A DNA stretch of 64,000 bases, from contig NC_086173.1 of assembly GCF_023053635.1 (NCBI RefSeq), positions 145,746,697 to 145,810,696 of the forward strand. The letters are read 5' to 3'. Below, in pieces: positions 10,480 to 23,500 of the stretch (position 1 is its first letter; each line of letters begins with the position of its first letter). The DNA is from Elgaria multicarinata webbii. Lineage: Eukaryota > Chordata > Lepidosauria > Squamata > Anguidae. Below the pieces are notes generated by a model. The model was not told where the DNA came from and did not search any database. It was given only the letters and a program-made list of their open reading frames with translations. Made by a program: the position numbers and the translations under genes.

Positions 10480-13400
10480 GGGGCAGAGAGAAAGGAAATT
10501 GGTTCTAGTCAAACAATATGTAAAGCCCAACAGATAACTCCTGAGGGAATTAAAACCAAGAATGGAGGCATAATTCCTGAAGATTATGGCTAACAGCTGT
10601 AACCGCCATGGATTTGTCTAACTTTTTTTTAAAAAAATCATCTTCGATAGAGCCACCAAACACAATATCCTGCAGCAACAAATTCCAGAAGTTAATTTGG
10701 ATAAATAATGCTTTGAGACTGACAACAGTGACTTCATCTTCAGTCATTTAAAATTTAGCAATAGTGATGTTTATGCTTTTGGAGGCTAAGGGCAATCAGT
10801 TGCCTTCTCATGAACAATGGCTTTTAAATATGTTGTGGCTGGTTTGACCTGCTGACCAGTTGTATTGTTAATTTATACTTTCTTTTGTTTTCAGCCAACT
10901 CCAGAGCTCCCACAGTACAAACCAACCTTGTTTCTTCAGATGCTAAAATAACAAAACAAATATTTAAAGGGAGAGAGTGTTGCTTTTCGTTACCTTTGAA
11001 TTTCTTTAGTGCTGCCTTGAGGACCACGGTCTTCAGAGAGAAATTGCAGATATGACCCTTCATGTCAGAAGAAACAGGGATGGGCTTCGGACATTTAAGA
11101 TTGTCACTCCTAACAGTTTTAAAGACATTAGAAGGATTAGCATACTGTTTTGATACACAAAACAGATAAACCTTTACCTCAGGACAAGAACATTTTCATA
11201 CTTCAGGCTTAAATCGCCTGTGTTTCTCACTTGCAGAATTTATTTGAAAGGTAATTTAATGGGAAAAGGGGGAAGGAGAGGCATAGACATTTGTAATGCA
11301 AATGAGCACTCAGGCCAATGTTTTTTTTACATCTTGCACTCCCAAGCAGCTGAAGCACTGTTCAGGCAAGGCTCTTGAGTGAAAAACACCCTCAGATTCT
11401 TAGGTGACCTCTTTCCGAAGGAGGGTTAAATTTCACCCCTATGGCTTAAGCAAAGACCTTGAGCTGAAGTGAATTTCAGGCCACATGGAAAAACAAAGAA
11501 TAGCTCTTCTTCCTCCTCCCCCCCTCCCCAACTCCCCCTGGCAATTCCCTATTTCTATCTGACACCTGTCAGTCTCACTACCTCTCTTGGTGAAGGAAAT
11601 TAGAGACTTTCAGAGCAGGGAGGGATAGTATTCCCACCCAAAGACATTATAAGGAGTCTGGGATTTATGCTGACCCAAGGGAGATGTGGTACAGTCTGTG
11701 GCATGCAGGCTTCTGTGAGTGTAATTCTCTGAATGGCTGCTTCTGACCTTTCACAGTTGATTCATAAACAAAGAATAAAAGCAGGTAAAAATGCAGCTCC
11801 CTACCTGATAAGGGCATTTTCCACATCCTAGAAGAGAAACAGAAAAAAGAGAACAAGTGGACAATAGCTTTATACTAATATGTCATCCACACTGTCATCC
11901 ACATGGAGAATTCCCAAAGCATGATGCTAGTTTTGGGGTCTCCAATGCGGACACCACTCTTGGCACCAGGCTTCCTGTCCCTCCTGTTTTTACCTGTATT
12001 TTCCAAGAACTTTTAAAATTATTTTTTTTAAAAACTGGGAGATTACCATGCTGCAAAGCAAAGTGCTGCACTCCAGTGCCATATTTTAGAGTGACCACAT
12101 GGAAAGGAGGACAGGGCTCCTGTATCTTTAACAGCTGTAGAGAAAAGGGAAATTCAGCAGGTGTCATTTGTATGCATGCAGCATGTGACGAAATTCCTTC
12201 TTCATCACAACAGTTAAAGCTGCAGGAGCCCTGCCCTCTTTTGTACCTGGTCAAGATTGCAACTTTCACTGTTGTGATGAAGAAAGAATTTCACCAGGTG
12301 CTGCATGCATACAAATGACACCTGCTGATATTCCCTTTTTTATACAACTGTTAAAGATACAGGAGCCCTGTCCTCTTTTTGATATGGTCACCCTACCTAT
12401 TTACTTGAGTTCAAAAGAGCGGTTTTGTGTTTTGGAGCTCAGACACTGCCTCTGCCATGTACTTAGGTTCCAAGGCAAGTTAGTTTTCTTCTAGTCTCAC
12501 TGCTTTGCCTTCTGGGAAATGAGTGTTTTCTGACTAGCCATGCCCATGATGGCAGTCATTCTATGAATAAGCAAGTTCCTCACCCATCCATGGCATGCCC
12601 AGGACACTATCAAAATTTGAAATTTGTGCCCACCGACCCAAAAAAGGTGTGTTGGGGGCGTTCTTCTCCACTTATCTACCTTGGACATGTATTAATTACG
12701 TTACAACCCCTAGACTAACAGAACTGGCATTTGTGACATTTTGCCTGTTTGTATACTGCTCTGATCATATTCCCTGGGTGGTTTTCAAAAAGAATAAGGC
12801 AATTAAAATATAAACTCTAATAAAATAAAATAAAATAAAAGCCATAAAGCCATAAAAACAGCCTAAAAGCCAGTAGCATTAAAAATTCTATCTAAAAAGC
12901 TTGGGAAGATAAAAAGGTCTTTGCTGATTTCTAAAGGACATAAGAGAGGCACCAGGCAAACCCTCCCACAACAGGGGTGCCACTGAGAAGCCACCTACTT
13001 TATCTCAGATGACCAGAGCACCTGCAGGAGGCCCTCCCCTGAAGATCTTACTATATGGGTGGGTGCATTTGGAGGCAGGCAGTCCATCAAGGACAGCATG
13101 CTATTTACAGATACAGAGAAAACTCAAAAGGGACCACAGCCCAGAAGTCTGACATGCAGCCATCTCCAGAAAGGAATGCTGCAACCTTTAAATAGGGCCA
13201 AGCAAGAAACCCCATCCCATGGAAACATTAGATGTAACCTGAGAGCAGTAATGAGTAGAAAAATCACAGCCCAACATTGACACCAAAGAGCAAGGGGCTG
13301 GGGTGTTGCACAGTAAGTTTCAAGTGATAGAAGAAGAAAAAATATTTTATTCAAAAATGATCCACCCGCCTGCCTGCCAGCCATCCTGCTCTGGCAGACA

Positions 13401-15424
13401 GCGGCGAGAGGCTTCGACCTCTCGCATTGGCGCTCAGCCGGGCGTCCTCTGATCCCTTCCTCCTCGGAGGATCAGCAGCTGGAGGAGGTGGCAGTGGCGG
13501 AGGAGGACTAAAGCACAGAGAGGAGGGATGCTGTGGAACGGGGGGGGGGGGGTGAGGGGGCAGGCAAAGAGCTCCCCCACCCCCAGAGATGTTTCTGATG
13601 CTTGCCTTTTGCTTGGCTTCCTGGCGGGAAGGAGCCTATTCAACAAGTACCAGCCGCACCTAGGCCCATGCACCCGAGCCTGTGCGCTGCTGCATGTCAT
13701 TGCACAGGCACCAGGGCACATCCGCATGCCCCCCCCCCAAGTCTTTTTAAAAAAACTTTTTTGGGTTTAAATGTGAAGCTCCACGGTGACGCTGAGGCAA
13801 TCCAGCAGCCATTAGGCTGGGCTGCCCCGTCCCTCTATCCCAGCCCCTCTCTCCCCACCAGTTCTTTCATTTTTTTAACTTTAATTTTTTACTTTTTATT
13901 TTTAATTTTTTTAAAGCAATGGTCCATGGAGGCGTGGAGGTGGTCCAGCGGCCATTCGGCTCACTGGCCTGCCCCCTTCCCTGTACAGCCGATGCGACCA
14001 ATCAGGGCTCGCCATTGGCTGAGGCATGCCTCCGGCACAGCTCCAAAGCAAGGCATCCTCACCTCGCTCCAAGCGCCCGACTTTTTTAAAACAGAGCTTT
14101 GGGAATTTGCCCCTGGATGGCTTTGCCATGGCGGCTTCATAGAGCAGGGGTGATACGGAAATAGACCTCCAGATGTTTTGGATTCCCAGCATTCCTGACC
14201 ATTGACCAAACTGGCGGGGGTGTTCTGGGAGTTGAAGTCCCAAATATCTGGAGATTTATTCTCTACCTACTCCAGCCAAAGAATCCTAAACACTGAATTT
14301 AAAGTGCCTCAGCTGCATTTTGAGTGGCCATTTAATTCAATTTAATATGAATGGCAAGATTGCCGACTTTTTTTTTACCTGCTCCTGTGCTTTTAACAAT
14401 GGATTGATTTGCAGACATTCACAAGTGATATAAAAAGACACACCCTGCCCAATAATTTTTGTCCTATTGCTGTCAGTGGCTCTGCTCTGAGCAATGACTT
14501 AAGTCTGGGTTCAACCCAAAGTAATGTAGACATAATATTGAGAAACAATAAATACTAAAGGCACAATCCTATGCATATTTGGACAGAAAAAAGTCCTACA
14601 ACTCCCATGCTAAGAGCTGTAGGCCATTTTTATGTCTAAATGTGCATAGGATTGCACACTAAATCTTTAGCATTATTATTATTATTATTATTTATATAGC
14701 ACCATCAATGTACATGGTGCTGTACAGATTATGCACATGGGTGTTAGCAACATGGGTGGCACGTTTCTTACAAATAAAGAAAGCACCTTGGCTTCGACAT
14801 TCTCTGCTCTCACTGCCAGCTTTCTAAACCGTTCCACTGTGGGCATTCTCAAAATGGCTTTTGCATTCCTAGGGGTTGGCCTGGACCTTTCCTACACCCA
14901 GACTATTTTGTGCCCTAGGCAAGGCGAGTTACTTGCACACACACACACACCCCAAAATTGCCAACTTCGATTTTTAAGAACAGATGTTTTGTAGAAAAAA
15001 TAAAAAGCACAGAACTTGAAACTGCTAAATTAATTTTAAATTCCAAGAATAAGTAATAATCAATTTTTGATTATCTTTCGCAAATACAAAAGAAAATATT
15101 TTGGCACACAAATCATTCTGACAACGCAGATTTTCAATCCCATTGGCTCAAGCTGTTCAAGAAGAGTTTCTGCTATAAAGGCACCTGTAGTCTTCTGTAT
15201 TGGAACAAATCCCAAGAAATGTTCTCTTATGATAACTTCAGGCTCAGACTATATGCTGTGAGCACACTACTGTGCCACAGGAGCAGATGCAGTATGCCTA
15301 TCGAGGCAATCCATTAATGTGTATTTTATCTCATGTTTTAATACTGTTTGTTTTACACTTTGAATTGTTTTAGTTTTTGTGAACCGCCCAGGAAGCTTCG
15401 GCTATTGGGCGGTATAAAAATGCA

Positions 15425-15464
<40 letters not shown>

Positions 15465-18400
15465 GGTATACAAGAATAAATCCCACTGATTTATTTTTCA
15501 CTGAGTTCAATACAGCTTACTCCTAAGTAAGTAAGCCTAGGATTTCAGCATTAAAAAAATTAACGCTGCAACGCTAAACACACTTACTAGACAGCAATCC
15601 CCAGTGAACCTAGCATTTACTTCTGAAAAATAATCCTGGGCACCCTGAAGCGGGTCAGCCATTGTGGATTCCTGGGCGCCCATCATGCAGCTGCTCAGTG
15701 GGTGCCTAGGAAAGTTGTGCATGAGGCCAAGTGGGAGTCCGTTGGACTCCCCACTATTTCCCCTCCCCATCCCTGCTCACACCCCAAACCCAGAGCTGCT
15801 GCTCCCACCCGCCTGAGGGACTTACCTGAGCTATTCTGCAGCTGTGAGTCCTCTGAGAGCTGCCATTTTAAAGGAAGAGGGGGGTCTGGTTTCCTACGTC
15901 TAAGGTCGCAAACTATGGCAGCCGTAACGTGCCATTTTTGTAGTTTATGACTTAGATGTAGGAAACTACAGAGCCCCCATCTTTTTCTGAAATGCATTGA
16001 GAATGCATGGCTGCAGACAGCTCAGATAAGTCTTGTGGGCAGGCGAGGGCAGTAGCTTACCATCACCCCCGATCAGGCTGAAGCAGCCCGAGTCACTTCA
16101 GTCCCAGTCTGATCCACTCCGGACCGCTTCAGTTCAGATTCGGGGTTTGGCCGCGAGGCAGTGCACAACCTTACAAATCACGGCAGTTTGTGGGGGGTTT
16201 CAAGTCTGCAGCAAGCTCACTGCTCCGAGTATGGAACATCTGTGGAGCATCACATCTGGCAGTAATTTGTGGATGCTGGAGATAATGGGTGTTTCTTTGT
16301 AGAAACGTCCCGGGAGGTGTGCACAGACAGTTTTAAGCCTTACCTTGAGGAAATCGAGCACAGGCTCTTGGATCTTCTCCTCCAGGTCAGCAATCAGCTT
16401 GTTGAGGAGCGAAATCTCCCTGGAGAGCTCAGTGATGTTTTCATTCTGCCTCTTGGTGATGCCTTTCTCCATCTTGTCCAGCTGACTCAGCAGGAGCTGC
16501 TCTTGCTCATGCAGAAACTGACGCAGCCCCTCAAATTCAGAAAGGACCTTCTGCCTCTCCACCTCTATAGTTTTCTTTTTAAAAGATAAAATGAGACTGT
16601 CAGCAATCAGCAGGGCTAGTGTCACCCAAACAGTCTCAGAGAGCTTTCGCCCACTCATGTCAGTTTCAGAGAGCTTTCGCCCACTCATGTCATCAAGGCA
16701 GGGCTGTGGAAGCTGTGGTGCTCCAGATGTTGTCAGCCTCCAATTCCCAACAATAATTTATTTGTTGTTTTATACTGTATGCTTTTATCTGTATGTCGCT
16801 CTGAGATCTTAATGATATAGGGCGGGATATAAATGTTTTAAATAAAATAAATAAATAAATAAATAAATAAATAAATCTGAGCCAGTGTGTCCAAAGGCCA
16901 GAGATGATGGGAGTTGGAGTCCAACACTGTGTGGAAGGAGAGGTTTTGGCAGGCACAGCTTATTTCATGGGGTGCAACCGGAGGTCAAAAACTACACCCA
17001 CCCTGTTCAAACATCAGATGGCAGCAGAGGATAAAAAATAGTCCACGGGATTCTATTTCAAGAAAATAGAAGCATTGTGCAAGGTCTACTAACCTTTCAC
17101 CTAGATATAGGCTGGGTTCACACAACACAACAACCCACATTCAACCCATACACATACCTGAGCTAATGACCATCAACGCAAAACACATCCATCATTTTGT
17201 AAGATCTCACATAAAGAAGCCCCACTATACAGAGCACCTGCATTTCTATTCAAGACCTGAAACAGTATTCCCAGCTTTAGGTTGGGGTACTTCAGAGGCC
17301 TCCTTGCATTCCGCATATATGTAAGCTAGAAGAAAAGGGGAAGGACATTGATGTCCCCTGTTCTGAGGACACAGGTGAAGGAAAGGGGAAGCAAGGGCAA
17401 GTGCCTTGAAGTGGGAAGAAAGGAGCACAGGGTGGGGGGTGCTAACTTTGACTGGCAGGCAGGCTTTCTTGGGCAGATATTGAGACCATAGCCTGCCAGT
17501 TTCTGACTAGTGTTGTAATACTCAACGTTTTAGAGTTGACAGCTTTTGTCATCGGCTTCTGTCCTATGCCTTTAACAGTAGGTTAAAGATAGGTGATAAT
17601 GCTTATCTCTATCGTCTACCTGTTCTATACTTCACCTGAATGCTAAGCTGGTGTGAAAGGCAGAGGACCAAGGGCAGTTTTTTTCTCCTGCCAATTGATA
17701 ACCCTATTTGATTCATTTCAAAACAGGGGTGGACAACTTTTGTGCCCCCAAGGGCTGCATGCAGCGATGGACAGCGAGTAGGGAGGTGCACCTACATGTG
17801 CGCATGCACACACACACACTTTTGTACATTGATGCACACATATAGGGTGACCATAGGGAAAGGAGGACAGGGCTCTTGTATCTTTAACAGTTGTATTGAA
17901 AAGGGAATTTCAGGTGCCATTTGTATACATACAGCACCTGGTGAAATTCCCTCTTCCTCACAACAGCTACAAAAGAAGGCAGGGCTCCTGCAGCTTTAAC
18001 TGTTGTGAGGAAGAGGGAATTTCACCAGGTGCTGCATGCATACAAAGGACACCTGCTGATATTCCCTTTTCAGTACAACTGTTAAAGATACAGGAGTCCT
18101 GTCCTCCTTTTCATATGGTCACCCTATGCACATATATACACACACACACACTTTTGAGCAGGATCTCTGGAGGGATGGGTGAAGTTAACATTTAAAAGTT
18201 CTCAGCCATATGTCCCTGCCTGACTTAACACTGCATCCATTTACTACTTAGCTTGCATGTAACAGCAGGTACCCACTAAGAGATCTTGACTTTTCTTGTC
18301 ATCCTGTGTCTTGAATTCCAGGAGCTCTTGTCTCTCTTTTTTCAAGAAATCCAAACGGGTCTGAATTTGTTCCTAAAATGAAAAGTATTTTTTTAAAAAA

Positions 18401-20457
18401 ACATATATGTTAAAAGTTTCTACAGTTTTGAGACATTTGGGATTTGTTCTCTAAGAGAAGGATCAAAAAATACACCAGTGAAATTATACTGAGCCCATGA
18501 AAAAGCTATTCATACGGATATAGAGATGAATTGAAGACATAGGTTCTGCTCTACGTTGTTGCTGGATCAGGCTGCAATTCACCATCTATAATTCTATATA
18601 AAACACGACATATTGTATGATTATCGTTCAAACTGTAAGCTCCATAGTTCAGGATTTAGAGAACTGATCTTGTAAATGAGGCAGTAAAGTTCAAATCTCA
18701 CTGTAGTCTTAACTTGGGAAAGAGTTGCAGTTGATTGATTGCAGAAGATTCCCCCAGCTTCAGCCTGAGGGGCTGGGAAAGATTTATTTATTTATTTATT
18801 TATTTATTTATTTCATAACACTTGTATCCCACCTTTGCTCCAAGGAGCTCAAGGAAGCATTATGCCCTTCCCATTTTATCATCACAACAACCCTCTGGGG
18901 TAGGGTAGGCTGAGGAATAGTGACTGGCCAAAGATCACCCAGTGAACTCCATGCAGAGTGGAGATTTGAACCTGGGTCTTCCCAGTCCTAGTTGAACAAA
19001 AAGTGGAAATCCTACAAGGCAGGTGGACAATATGCAAAGGCTCATGGGATCCACCACAGGATTACACCTTGGCAGCTTGAAGTCTTCCAGGCATTTTGGT
19101 ATTCCCATACGGGTCAGACGGGCTGGGTGCCAGCCAAAGATTAAGCCTGTCCCTTTAAGAAGGCCACAGCAGAGAAAGAGGGTGCAGCTTTTGGCTGTGC
19201 TTCCTGCTCCACCGGGCAACCTGTCAACCGCCTGATGAGGATTTGTTACCTCCAGTGTTTAATTTCTAAAATTAGATGTGTCAGGGGTCAGATCTGCCTT
19301 GAGGCAACACCCTCAGTCTTGGAAGACTGGATACTTAACCTCCCACAAGTGTCATGATTATGGTTGATGAGGAAGATGCAATCCACTGTCTGTTCTTCTT
19401 TATTATTTCACATGTTCTAGTGCAAGGGTGGACAGACTTCAGGCCTGCAGGATCTAAATTGCTGGGTGGTGGGTTTGTTTTTGTTTTTTTGGTGTTTTTT
19501 AACAAGAAGCCCATGTTCCGCCAACCACAGCCAGACAGGTGCACAGAATGAAAAACCCCAGGGTGACTCTGAGCACATGCTGAGCCCAGGAATTCAGTAC
19601 CAGAAATAAACTGAGCCCCCGGCCTTTCATGCAAAAGTCTGCTCCTGGTTACCTCAAGCTTCTCATCCCCACCCCATCCCACTTGATCTCAACATTATAA
19701 TTTAGGTAGGAAAAGACATGTTGTTCCTACTGCAAATCAGCCAGAGATCTACCAGCAGATCACGATCTACTTTCTGTCCACACCTGTTCTAAAGTTTAAT
19801 GCCGAGAGTGCAAACAGGTTTAGGGTGCAATCCCGTGTATGGTTAAACAAAACAAAAAAGTCATACAACTCCCAGCACGCCCCAGCCAGCCATGCTAAAT
19901 CCGGGTGATCTTTGGCTTGGTTCAAGTCCTCTTTTCCTCTTAATGACTTAACCGGCAAGAGAGGTCATTGCAGAGTATCAAAAAGAAGGAGCTTTTTCTT
20001 CACCTGGGCCGGATCTACACTACTGCTTTAAAGTGCTTTATAACAGTTTTGACAACTGTATATGGAGTGTGTCCTGGGCCCCAACAGTTGTCAAAACTGT
20101 TATAAAGCGCTTTAAAGCAGTAGTGTAGATCCTGCCCTGTTCACTCACGCATGATGATAGTGTGCAAGACTGATTTCAAACATGGATTTGCCCTGCTATA
20201 ATAACCACCACAAGATGCAGCTTGGCTCCCATTTCAAAGCTGAGCCAGGATGCTTTAACCTTGGTATATTTTCAGTGTCAACGCTCAGCAATGGCTGGAC
20301 AGTTTCACACATTCATATTATCAAGCAAGACCTGAAACTAATGGGTGATTCAAGGAGTGTAAGAATTCACATAGAGACCAAATGGGCCCTTGTCCAGCCC
20401 TACCATTAGGCAGAGTGAGGCAGCCTCCTCAGGCAGCTGATTTGGGGTGTCATATTA

Positions 20458-20504
<47 letters not shown>

Positions 20505-23500
20505 TATAGCACCATCAATGTACATGGTGCTGTACAGAGTAAAACAATAAATAGCAAGACCCTGCCGCATAGGCTTACATTCTAATAAAATCATAATAAA
20601 ACAATAAGGAGGGGAAGAGAATGCAAACAGGCACAGGGTAGGGTAAACAGGCACTGGGTAGGGTAAAATTAACAGTATAAAGTTAGATAAAATGACTTAA
20701 AATGGCAGCAAAATTTGAGTGATGAAGAGTACATCCTATGCATGTTCAGGCAGAAACAACTCCCAGAATTCCCCAGCCAGCACGTAGGATTGCACCTTTA
20801 ATGTACTACTGTATTTCTAATGCCAAGGAGGGGGAGAGGCACTTGTGGGATTTGCTGCTGTGGGTGCCCAAATAACTTGACAGGTTTTGAATGCTATGCA
20901 GGGAGCGCCATTTGTTATTCCAGCTCAAGCAGCAAAATGTCTTGGGCCAGCTCTGGAAACCACAGCACGGTAGTTATTCTAGATCAGTTAACCTGAAGGC
21001 CAAGCTATACATTGCACAAGGAATCTGTGACCAGATCACCCTTTGTGTTTTGTTTTTACTGTCATGTAACTATAGGGAGGCTACAAAGTTGATCAGAACA
21101 ATGGCATTAGGCAGAAGTGAGTTCAAATCTCCCACCATGAGCACCATTTTTATTATATCTAGATCAAAGTTTCCTGCAAAAATCTCAGGGTGACATATAC
21201 GGTTCTCACTCTGACAACTGCATTCTCACAACAACCCTGCGAGGTAGGTTAGGCTGAGAGATGATGATGGTGATGATTTGCATTTATATCCTGCCTTTTT
21301 TCCTCCAAGGAAGTGTACAAAAACTTCTTCCTCTCCAGTTTATCCTCACAACAACAACCCTGTGAGGTAGGTTGGGCTGAGAGTCTGTGACTGGCCCAAA
21401 GTCAACCAGTGAGTTTCCATGGCCAAGCAGGAACTAGAACCCAGATCTCCCGACTCCCAGTCCAGCACTCTAGCCACTACACCATACTGGCTCTCACATT
21501 TTTAAAAACAACACGAAACACTTTGTTTGAACTTTTCAACATATAAATATATGAGACAAATATGTTGAGTGTTTTGAGGTCACCCAGTCAGCTTTCATGG
21601 CCAAGTGGAGATTTGAACCCACATCTTACCTATCCTGGTTCAACACACTAACCATGGGGTTTCCTGGTAGTCTCCCACCCAGGCACTGACCAAGTTTGTT
21701 ACCTGATATGCATTCAAACCATAGCCCTGACTTAAATCATCACCCTCCGCCAAGGCTAAAGGGGTCAACGCACCCATTCCCAATAGCAATGCTCCCACCA
21801 AATTTGGAGCCCTCCTAACCCCTTGCCCCAGCTACATTAAAGTAAAAACAAGAACATCAACAGATCCAACCACATATCTTCCACATAAAGTATAGTTTGG
21901 CTGGCCTGAGGAGGGTAATGTTTTCATGCGCCACTTGTGTAAGGGAAGGTTTGCAGCAGTGGGCTGCTGGATTCCTAGCTTGTGCATGGAGCAACTTTCC
22001 TCAAATCTTCTAGAGGTACATCAGCCCATCTGCTCTTCTGCTCTGACACCTTTATCAGCTGTAGATCCTATTTTAAGTAACTATTTACACTGATCATATG
22101 AAGAGCAGGCTTGGCTGCTGCTCTCCAGAGAATCGATGTCAGCCTGGGATCTTATTCCCACTTTGGGAAGCCTTCCTCCCAGAAATAGATCAGGAATGTG
22201 GTTACTTGATTAACCCGTTCCTACCCCACAGGGTAATCCCCATATGTCCATGTTTTGAATAAGACATTCATACATTGCTATTTGCAACACCAAGTTCAAA
22301 CAAACGGAGATCAAGACTCATCTACATCCTGTGTAGCCTACATACGAAACTTGCAGCCTTTAATCAGTTCATTTCCTGTGCCTTTAATTTTTTTAAAAAA
22401 TGCATTATTTATATACTGCCTTTCAAGAGTGTTGGGGGGGTGGTTAGATATCCAAGGTGGTTATCAGGTGATAATGTCAATCTCAGTGTCATGAAAAGCT
22501 TCACATGCAGGTCCCTGCACTCCAAGCTGCTATTAAAGGCACAGGAGCAGGGCAGGTGGTTTTGCTGGCCAGTTGGCAACTCCCAAAATTGGTAATTTGA
22601 CACACACCATCAAAGAATACAAATATCAAAGAGTCTTCTGGTTCCTTAAAAGCTAACAGATGCTACCATATATTTATTAGTAGTAGTACTATTGGTGTTA
22701 TCATTATTATGATTTGGAAGAGGCAGGGGACAACTCATTAAGTCCAATCTTTGCATCAAGGCAGAACCTTCCCTTCCTGAGATGGCACTCCGCTCCACCC
22801 CTGCAAGTTAAGGTACATAGTACCCAGGACTGGTTACGTTATTCTGCATCTGAGACAGGAAATCCCCAAAGCACCTCTCAGTAGGAGTAAAAATACATTA
22901 ATAATAAATTATATAACAAACTATCTGCTTCGCTTTCATGATCCCTAAAATCAGCCGCCTTGCTCTATCAAATGGTAGGACCATCCCAGCTTTCCTTGCA
23001 TTCTCCATTACAGTCTACTCCCACCCCTGCTTTATATGTGAATGGGGCAAACATGGGCAGCTGCCCTGGCACATCCAGTTTCCCTACAAGTCAACTCTCA
23101 AAATCCAGGTTACATCCTCCTGCATGCACCATACATCCACAGTGATCTTGCAGTGCAAATTGGGAGTACAAAGAGATTTTTTTCCCCCTCACATGGTTTT
23201 CCCACTGAAAACCCTTCCTTATTATTCATATCCCTGCAAGGGAAAAGCTATGGGTACCCATCACAGATCTCTTGCGTTATGTGTGGTTTGGCCCTTACTT
23301 GAATGATCTTGGAGCCACATGTGATTTGGCCCTTGAGGGTGAGACAAAATCAGAGAATTTCCAGAATAACCTCCAGACTTCAGAATTTCACTGGAAAAGG
23401 ATCTGGAAAGAACTTTCGCCTCAGCTGTAGTAGCTTTCAGCAAAGAACATGGATGATAATCAGGAAAGCCACTTAGAATCATAGAATTATGGAATAGTAG

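Larger units (their letters stand above)
8107..10993 (-). other. Gene A intron 5
   Basis: Non-coding. It holds a MITE at 8236-8420, a LINE-tail-like segment at 8860-8995, a short hairpin near 9095-9145 (CCATAGTCCCTGGGA mirrored by TCCCAGGGACCATAGG), a related MITE at 10121-10340 and an (AAAG)n run. No linker exon of the kind seen in genes B and C was found, and the exon 5 and 6 phases join directly. Confidence 0.7.

Noticed and set aside
13602-14153. 183-codon open frame
   Set aside because: Low-complexity composition, overlapping frames on both strands, and shared transposon segments. No gene evidence.
16269-16589. 106-codon plus-strand frame
   Set aside because: Antisense shadow of the gene A coiled-coil exon.
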